From contig NZ_JAOCQE010000033.1 of NCBI RefSeq assembly GCF_025290915.1, forward strand, positions 1-38,390: a DNA stretch of 38,390 nt, given 5' to 3'. Position 1 is the stretch's first letter. Every line of letters begins with the position of its first letter. The DNA comes from Streptomyces sp. 15-116A. GTDB lineage: Bacteria > Actinomycetota > Actinomycetes > Streptomycetales > Streptomycetaceae. Positions 33,671-38,390 of this stretch are shown here, piece by piece. A program made the position numbers and the translations under genes. Under the pieces are notes generated by a model that saw only the letters and a list, made by a program, of their open reading frames with translations, did no database searches and was not told the DNA's origin.

Positions 33671-36600
33671 ATGAGAGCCACACACCCGAGCAGACGGTGG
33701 GGGGTCGGTCTGCTGACAGCGGGCCTGATCTCCGTCGGCCTGCTGCCCGCCCCCGCGCACGCGGCGGCGGCAGACACCAATCTCGCCCTCGGCAGAGCGG
33801 CGACCGCCCAGGGAGCGCACGGCGGCTACCCGGCGGCCCATGTGACGGACGGAAGCCAGCAGACGTACTGGGAGGGCCCGACGGGCTCCTTCCCGCAGTG
33901 GATCCAGGTCGACCTCGGCACCGCGGTCGACCTGGACCGCGTCACGCTGAAACTCCCCACCACCTGGGAGGCGCGGACCCAGAGCCTCGCCGTCCTGGGC
34001 AGCGCCGACGGAGACTCCTTCAGCACCCTCGCCGCGGGCCGGGCCCGCTCGTTCAGCCCGTCCTCGGCGAACACCGTCACCCTCGACCTGCCGCCCGCCG
34101 AGGCCCGCTACGTCCGCGTCCAGGTGACCGCCAACTCCGGCTGGAACGCCGCCCAGTTGTCCGAGCTGGAGATCTACGGCGAGGACGACGGCGGCCCCGC
34201 CGAACCGCCCGTCGAGGGCACGAACCTGGCCCGCGGCAAGCCGATCGAGGCGACCTCGACGACACAGAACTACGTCGCCACGAACGCCAACGACGACAAC
34301 ACCGGCACCTACTGGGAGTCGGCGGGCTTCCCGTCGAGCCTGACGGTGAGGCTCGGCGCCGACGCGGACGTCTCCGCCGTCGTCCTGAAGCTGAACCCCG
34401 ACCAGGTCTGGGGCCCGCGCACCCAGTCCCTCCAGATCCTCGGACGCGCCCAGGGCGCCTCGGACTTCACGAGCCTGAAGGCGCGCGCCGACTACGCCTT
34501 CAGCCCGTCCAAGGACCACAACACCGTCACCGTCCCGGTGACCGGCCGCGTCGCCGACCTGCGGCTGACAGGCTTCGCCAACTCCGGCGCGCCCGGCGTC
34601 CAGGTCGCCGAGATCCAGGTCCTCGGCACGGCCGCGCCCGCCCCCGACCTCGTCGTCACCGACCTGACGTGGACGCCCGCGGCACCCTCCGAGAAGGACG
34701 AGGTGACGGCCCAGGTCACTGTCCGCAACGCCGGCACCGACCGCGCCCCAGCGACCACCGTGAACGTCAGCGTCGAGGGCACCGTCGCGGGCTCCGCCCC
34801 GGTCGCCGCGCTCGACACCGGTGAGTCCAGGACCGTCGAAGTCCCCCTCGGTAAACGCCCGATGGGCTCCTACACCGTCTCCGCCGTCGCCGACCCGACC
34901 GACACCGTCGCCGAACTCGACAACAGCAACAACAGCCGCACCGCGGCGGACAAACTGACCGTCGCCCAGAGCCCCGGCCCGGACCTCAGGGTCACCGGCA
35001 TCACCAGCAACCCGGCGTCCCCGGCGGTCGGTTCCTCCGTCTCCTTCACCGTGGCCGTGCACAACCGCGGCACCACCCCCGTCCCCGCCGGCACGGTCAC
35101 CCGCCTCACCGTCGGCGACACCACCCTCGAGGGCAAGGCCCCGGCCATCGCCCCGGGCGACACGGCGACCGTCGCCCTCACCGGCACCTGGACCGCGACC
35201 AACGGCGGAGCCACCCTCACCGCCACCGCGGACGCCACCGGCACGCTGGCCGAGACAGACGAGAACAACAACGTCTTCGCCCGCTCGATCGTCGTGGGAC
35301 GCGGCGCGGCCGTGCCGTACACCGAGTACGAGGCCGAGGACGGCCGCTACCAGGGCACGCTGCTGACCACCGACAAGAAGCGCACCTTCGGGCACACCAA
35401 CTTCGGCACCGAGTCCTCCGGCCGCAAGTCGGTCCGCCTGAACAGCACCGGCGACCAGGTCGAGTTCACCTCGACGAGCGCCGCCAACTCGATCGTCGTC
35501 CGCAACTCCATTCCGGACGCGGCGGGCGGCGGCGGCCGGGAGGCCACCCTCAGCCTGTACGCGGACGGCGAGTTCGTGCGGAAGCTGACCCTGTCCTCCA
35601 AGCACAGCTGGCTGTACGGCAACACCGACAGCCCCGAGGGCCTGACCAACACCCCGGGCGGTGACGCGCGGCGACTGTTCGACGAGTCGCACGCGCTGCT
35701 GACCGCGACCTACCCGGCGGGCACGACGTTCCGCCTCCAGCGCGACGCCGGTGACACGGCCGCCTTCTACATCGTCGACCTGATCGATCTGGAGCAGGTC
35801 GCGCCCCCATCGCCCAAGCCCGCCTCCTGCACCTCGATCACCGAGTACGGCGCCGTCCCGAACGACGGGATCGACGACACCGACGCGATCCAGCGCGCCG
35901 TCACCGCCGACCAGAAGGGCGCCATCGACTGCGTGTGGATCCCGGCCGGGCAGTGGCGGCAGGAGCAGAAGATCCTCACCGACGACCCGCTCAACCGCGG
36001 CACCCACAACCAGGTCGGCATCCGTGACGTGACGATCCGCGGCGCCGGCATGTGGCACTCCCAGCTCCACAGCCTCACCCCGCCGCACGAGGCGGGCGGC
36101 ATCAACCACCCGCACGAGGGCAACTTCGGTTTCGACATCGACGACAACACCAAGATCTCCGACATCGCCATCTTCGGTTCCGGCACCATCCGGGGCGGCG
36201 ACGGCAACGCCGAGGGCGGCGTCGGGCTCAACGGCCGCTTCGGCAAGAACACCAAGATCAGCAACGTGTGGATCGAGCACGCCAACGTCGGCGTCTGGGT
36301 CGGCCGCGACTACTCCAACATCCCCGAGCTGTGGAACCCCGGCGACGGCCTGGAGTTCACCGGCATGCGGATCCGCAACACCTACGCCGACGGCATCAAC
36401 TTCGCCAACGGCACCCGCAACTCCACCGTCTACAACTCCTCCTTCCGCAACACCGGCGACGACGCCCTCGCCGTGTGGGCCAGCAAGTACGTCAAGGACA
36501 CCTCGGTCGACATCGGCCACGACAACCACTTCCGCAACAACACGATCCAGCTGCCCTGGCGGGCCAACGGCATCGCGGTCTACGGCGGTCACGGCAACAC

Positions 36601-37045
36601 GATCGAGAACAACGTGATCTCCGACACCATGAACTACCCGGGGATCATGCTGGCCACCGACCACGACCCGCTGCCCTTCTCCGGGCAGACCCTCATCGCG
36701 GGCAACGCCCTCTACCGGACGGGCGGCGCGTTCTGGGGTGAGGCCCAGGAGTTCGGCGCGATCACCCTCTTCGCACAGGGGCCGGACATCCCCGGCGTGA
36801 CCATCAGGGACACCGACATCCACGACTCGACGTACGACGGCATCCAGTTCAAGACGGGTGGCGGCGCGATGCCGGGCGTGAAGGTCTCGGACGTCCGCAT
36901 CGACGGCTGCGTCAACGGCTCCGGCGTCCTCGCGATGGGCGGGGCACGCGGCAGCGCCACGCTCAGCAACGTGACGATCAAGAACTGTGCCGAGGGCGAG
37001 GTCGTCACCGAGCCCGGCTCGCAGTTCGTCATCAACCGCACCTGA
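33671..37045 (+). CDS. Secreted GH87 alpha-1,3-glucanase / mycodextranase, multidomain
   Basis: A 1124-residue exported enzyme. After a signal peptide (to about residue 35) come two discoidin (F5/8 type C) carbohydrate-binding domains (about 36-175, 185-330), two CARDB-type Ig-like domains (about 331-440, 445-547), a CBM6/35-like module starting YTEYEAEDGRYQG (about 550-715) and a C-terminal right-handed beta-helix (about 717-1124). That last domain matches GH87: Asp907 in YADGINFANG, then Asp930-Asp931 in NTGDDALAVWAS, the same Asp...Asp-Asp spacing (23 and 24) as the catalytic triad of characterised GH87 enzymes. It should cut alpha-1,3-glucan or nigeran. GGAGAGG precedes ATG 33671 by five bases. 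Confidence 0.9.
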   Translation: MRATHPSRRWGVGLLTAGLISVGLLPAPAHAAAADTNLALGRAATAQGAHGGYPAAHVTDGSQQTYWEGPTGSFPQWIQVDLGTAVDLDRVTLKLPTTWEARTQSLAVLGSADGDSFSTLAAGRARSFSPSSANTVTLDLPPAEARYVRVQVTANSGWNAAQLSELEIYGEDDGGPAEPPVEGTNLARGKPIEATSTTQNYVATNANDDNTGTYWESAGFPSSLTVRLGADADVSAVVLKLNPDQVWGPRTQSLQILGRAQGASDFTSLKARADYAFSPSKDHNTVTVPVTGRVADLRLTGFANSGAPGVQVAEIQVLGTAAPAPDLVVTDLTWTPAAPSEKDEVTAQVTVRNAGTDRAPATTVNVSVEGTVAGSAPVAALDTGESRTVEVPLGKRPMGSYTVSAVADPTDTVAELDNSNNSRTAADKLTVAQSPGPDLRVTGITSNPASPAVGSSVSFTVAVHNRGTTPVPAGTVTRLTVGDTTLEGKAPAIAPGDTATVALTGTWTATNGGATLTATADATGTLAETDENNNVFARSIVVGRGAAVPYTEYEAEDGRYQGTLLTTDKKRTFGHTNFGTESSGRKSVRLNSTGDQVEFTSTSAANSIVVRNSIPDAAGGGGREATLSLYADGEFVRKLTLSSKHSWLYGNTDSPEGLTNTPGGDARRLFDESHALLTATYPAGTTFRLQRDAGDTAAFYIVDLIDLEQVAPPSPKPASCTSITEYGAVPNDGIDDTDAIQRAVTADQKGAIDCVWIPAGQWRQEQKILTDDPLNRGTHNQVGIRDVTIRGAGMWHSQLHSLTPPHEAGGINHPHEGNFGFDIDDNTKISDIAIFGSGTIRGGDGNAEGGVGLNGRFGKNTKISNVWIEHANVGVWVGRDYSNIPELWNPGDGLEFTGMRIRNTYADGINFANGTRNSTVYNSSFRNTGDDALAVWASKYVKDTSVDIGHDNHFRNNTIQLPWRANGIAVYGGHGNTIENNVISDTMNYPGIMLATDHDPLPFSGQTLIAGNALYRTGGAFWGEAQEFGAITLFAQGPDIPGVTIRDTDIHDSTYDGIQFKTGGGAMPGVKVSDVRIDGCVNGSGVLAMGGARGSATLSNVTIKNCAEGEVVTEPGSQFVINRT

Positions 37046-37060
37046 ACCTCTCCCCATCCC

Positions 37061-37089
37061 GGCGGCGGCCCACCCCCAGGGCCGCCGCC
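37061..37089 (+). terminator. Terminator after the GH87 gene
   Basis: GGCGGCGGCCC (37061-37071) and GGGCCGCCGCC (37079-37089) form a perfect 11-bp stem with a 7-base loop, 16 bases after the stop codon. There is no T-run. Confidence 0.85.
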
Positions 37090-37183
37090 CTGTGTGCCGA
37101 TCGAGGTCGTGTGGCGGGCGCCGCCGCTGTATAACGGCATGCAGAAGTTGCGGAGAGTGAATAGTTCCGAGGGGGAGCACGTC

Positions 37184-38026
37184 ATGAGCGTCGCCGACAG
37201 CCCTGCCGCGCGCCTGCAGGCGCTCTTCGAGGGGCACCGGCTGACGCCGACCCAGCGGCGGATCGCCCACAGCATGGTGCGGCGCGCCGCCGACGTGCCG
37301 TTCCTGTCCAGCGTCGAGCTCGCCGAACTCGCCGGGGTCAGCCAGCCCTCCGTGACCCGCTTCGCCGTCGCCCTCGGCTTCGACGGCTACCCCGCCCTGC
37401 GGCGCCATCTGCGCGAGGTCGCCCCCGCCGAACCCGCGCCGGAGACCGGTGCCGCCAACGAGTACCAGCAGGCCGTCGAGGCCGAGATCCAGAACCTGCG
37501 GCATCTGGCGGAGGCGCTGGCCGATCCCGTGCCCGTGCGGCGGGCGGGGCGGATCCTGGCGGGCAGCCGGCCGCTGCCCGTGCTCGGGCTGCGCGCGGCC
37601 GCCGCCCAGGCGCACGGCTTCGCCTACTTCGCCGCCAAGGTCCATCCGGACGTACGGCTGCTCAACGAGGGCGGCACGATGCTGCACGACCGTATCGACG
37701 CCGCCGTCCGCGCCGGTGCGAGCGCCCTGCTGTGCTTCGCGCTGCCCCGGCATCCCCGCGAGGTCGTCGACGCCCTCGCCCACGCCAAGGAGACCGGACT
37801 GACCGTCGTCACCGTCGCCGACTCCGCGTTCGCGCCGGTCGCCAAGGTGTCGGACCTGCTGCTGCCCGCCGCCGTCGGTACCGGGCTCGCCTTCGACACG
37901 GCGTGCGCGCCGATGCTGCTGGGGCGGGTGCTGCTGGAGGCGATGTGCGACGACCTGCCCGACGCGCAGGCCCGCCTGGAGGAGTTCGACGCGAAGGCGG
38001 CGGCCCGGGGTCTGTTCGTGGAGTGA
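37184..38026 (+). CDS. RpiR-family transcriptional regulator (HTH plus SIS domain)
   Basis: A 280-residue regulator. The N-terminal helix-turn-helix (about 1-80) includes LTPTQRRIAHSMVRRAADVP and the recognition region ELAGVSQPSVTRFAVALGFDGYP. The C-terminal SIS domain (about 115-250, ALLCFALPRHPREVVDAL and GLTVVTVADS) binds sugar phosphates in this family. GGGGGAG lies six bases before ATG 37184. It is a single gene downstream of the GH87 gene, with its own A/T-rich upstream patch (TATAAC near 37131). It may link the alpha-glucan locus to sugar-phosphate levels, or may be an unrelated neighbour. Confidence 0.92.
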   Translation: MSVADSPAARLQALFEGHRLTPTQRRIAHSMVRRAADVPFLSSVELAELAGVSQPSVTRFAVALGFDGYPALRRHLREVAPAEPAPETGAANEYQQAVEAEIQNLRHLAEALADPVPVRRAGRILAGSRPLPVLGLRAAAAQAHGFAYFAAKVHPDVRLLNEGGTMLHDRIDAAVRAGASALLCFALPRHPREVVDALAHAKETGLTVVTVADSAFAPVAKVSDLLLPAAVGTGLAFDTACAPMLLGRVLLEAMCDDLPDAQARLEEFDAKAAARGLFVE

Positions 38027-38052
38027 CATCCGCCGGGAGCCACGGCCGTTGT

Positions 38053-38127
38053 TCTCAGACTCGTCTCAGCTTCTGTCGCTAGCGTGCGTCTCTTGGTACT
38101 TGTTTCTGGTACCGGCTTCTCGGTACC
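38053..38127 (+). promoter_or_regulatory. Two sets of direct repeats upstream of the last gene
   Basis: TCTCAG occurs at 38053-38058 and again at 38064-38069, exactly 11 bp apart, the phasing of OmpR/PhoB-type response-regulator sites. TAGCGT (38080-38085) may be the -10 box. Further on, GGTAC occurs at 38095, 38108 and 38122 (13- and 14-bp steps, the last two as GGTACC with CTTC following). Confidence 0.5.
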
Positions 38128-38168
38128 GCTTCCGAACCGTGCACCGAATGTGAGACGGGAGGCTGAAC

Positions 38169-38390
38169 GTGACGCGCGGAGGTCAGGGGCTGGCTCGGGT
38201 GGCCGTCGTCGTACGGGCCGGGGCCGCGCCGCTGTGGTGGCTGGGAGTGTTCGCGGCGGGCATCGGCCTGCTGGTGCCGGGACTGACCGGACGCCGGATC
38301 GGTGTCCTGGCCGGTGCGGCGCTGTTCATCGTGGCGGCGGCCGCCGTCGCCCTGCTGCGGCGGGGGCGCTACCGCGCGCTGGCCCGCGCG
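38169..38390 (+). CDS. Membrane protein, N-terminal part (runs off right edge)
   Basis: Seventy-four codons are visible from GTG 38169, which has GGGAGG six bases upstream. The sequence shows a short basic N-terminus and two predicted helices, around WWLGVFAAGIGLLVPGL (about 22-38) and IGVLAGAALFIVAAAAVALL (about 43-62), then Arg-rich residues. No domain can be named from this part. The upstream repeats indicate regulated expression, perhaps by a two-component system. Confidence 0.7.
   Translation, partial: MTRGGQGLARVAVVVRAGAAPLWWLGVFAAGIGLLVPGLTGRRIGVLAGAALFIVAAAAVALLRRGRYRALARA

Noticed and set aside
33638..38029. A very long minus-strand reading frame (over 1400 codons) opposite the GH87 and RpiR genes
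   Set aside because: It is the mirror image of G/C-biased third codon positions. It has no recognisable domain, is rich in Gly/Val/Arg/Asp, and the plus strand carries clear GH87 and RpiR proteins.

Overview
The window is chromosomal DNA from a Streptomyces (very high G+C, strong G/C bias at third codon positions, GTG starts, Streptomyces-type gene families). I see no transposase, phage gene or CRISPR array. Gene order from the cytochrome P450 through enolase, the bldA tRNA and the cfa gene resembles, from memory, the core region of the S. coelicolor chromosome around SCO3099-SCO3079. Two genes run off the ends: an ArsR-type regulator on the left (minus strand) and a membrane protein on the right (plus strand).

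Left third (1-11.2 kb): a secreted alpha/beta hydrolase and a CYP107U-like P450 precede two neighbouring resuscitation-promoting-factor muralysins (rpfC-like and rpfA). rpfA lies directly behind a ydaO-type c-di-AMP riboswitch. Next come enolase, the divisome protein DivIC, a DUF501 protein overlapping a Ppx/GppA phosphatase, and a type II NADH dehydrogenase. A near-perfect Rex operator stands about 310 bp upstream of the dehydrogenase. The section ends with a minus-strand tRNA-Leu whose anticodon is UAA: bldA, the developmental tRNA that reads the rare TTA codon.

Middle (11.6-27 kb): a MacB/LolD-type ABC ATPase with its FtsX-like permease, a cyclopropane-fatty-acid synthase family methyltransferase, an RCC1-repeat lipoprotein, p-hydroxybenzoate hydroxylase (pobA), a Bax-inhibitor-1/YccA membrane protein, several small hypotheticals, a thiolase, an SGNH hydrolase and cystathionine beta-synthase. 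A nested inverted-repeat element of about 220 bp lies between the thiolase and SGNH genes. A 7-bp tandem array starts at the stop codon of the RCC1 gene.

Right third (27-38 kb): a carbohydrate-uptake locus. It encodes a lipoprotein sugar-binding protein, two permeases with no ATPase gene, a GH13 alpha-glucosidase, a MalR-like LacI regulator that is probably translated from a leaderless mRNA behind three direct TCTTGCG repeats, a 1124-residue secreted enzyme with a GH87 (alpha-1,3-glucanase/mycodextranase) catalytic domain, and an RpiR-type sugar regulator. Read together this looks like a locus for degrading alpha-1,3-glucan or nigeran, such as fungal wall polymer: cut outside the cell by GH87, import of alpha-linked oligosaccharides, and hydrolysis to glucose inside. 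The families are recognised from sequence; the common substrate is inference.
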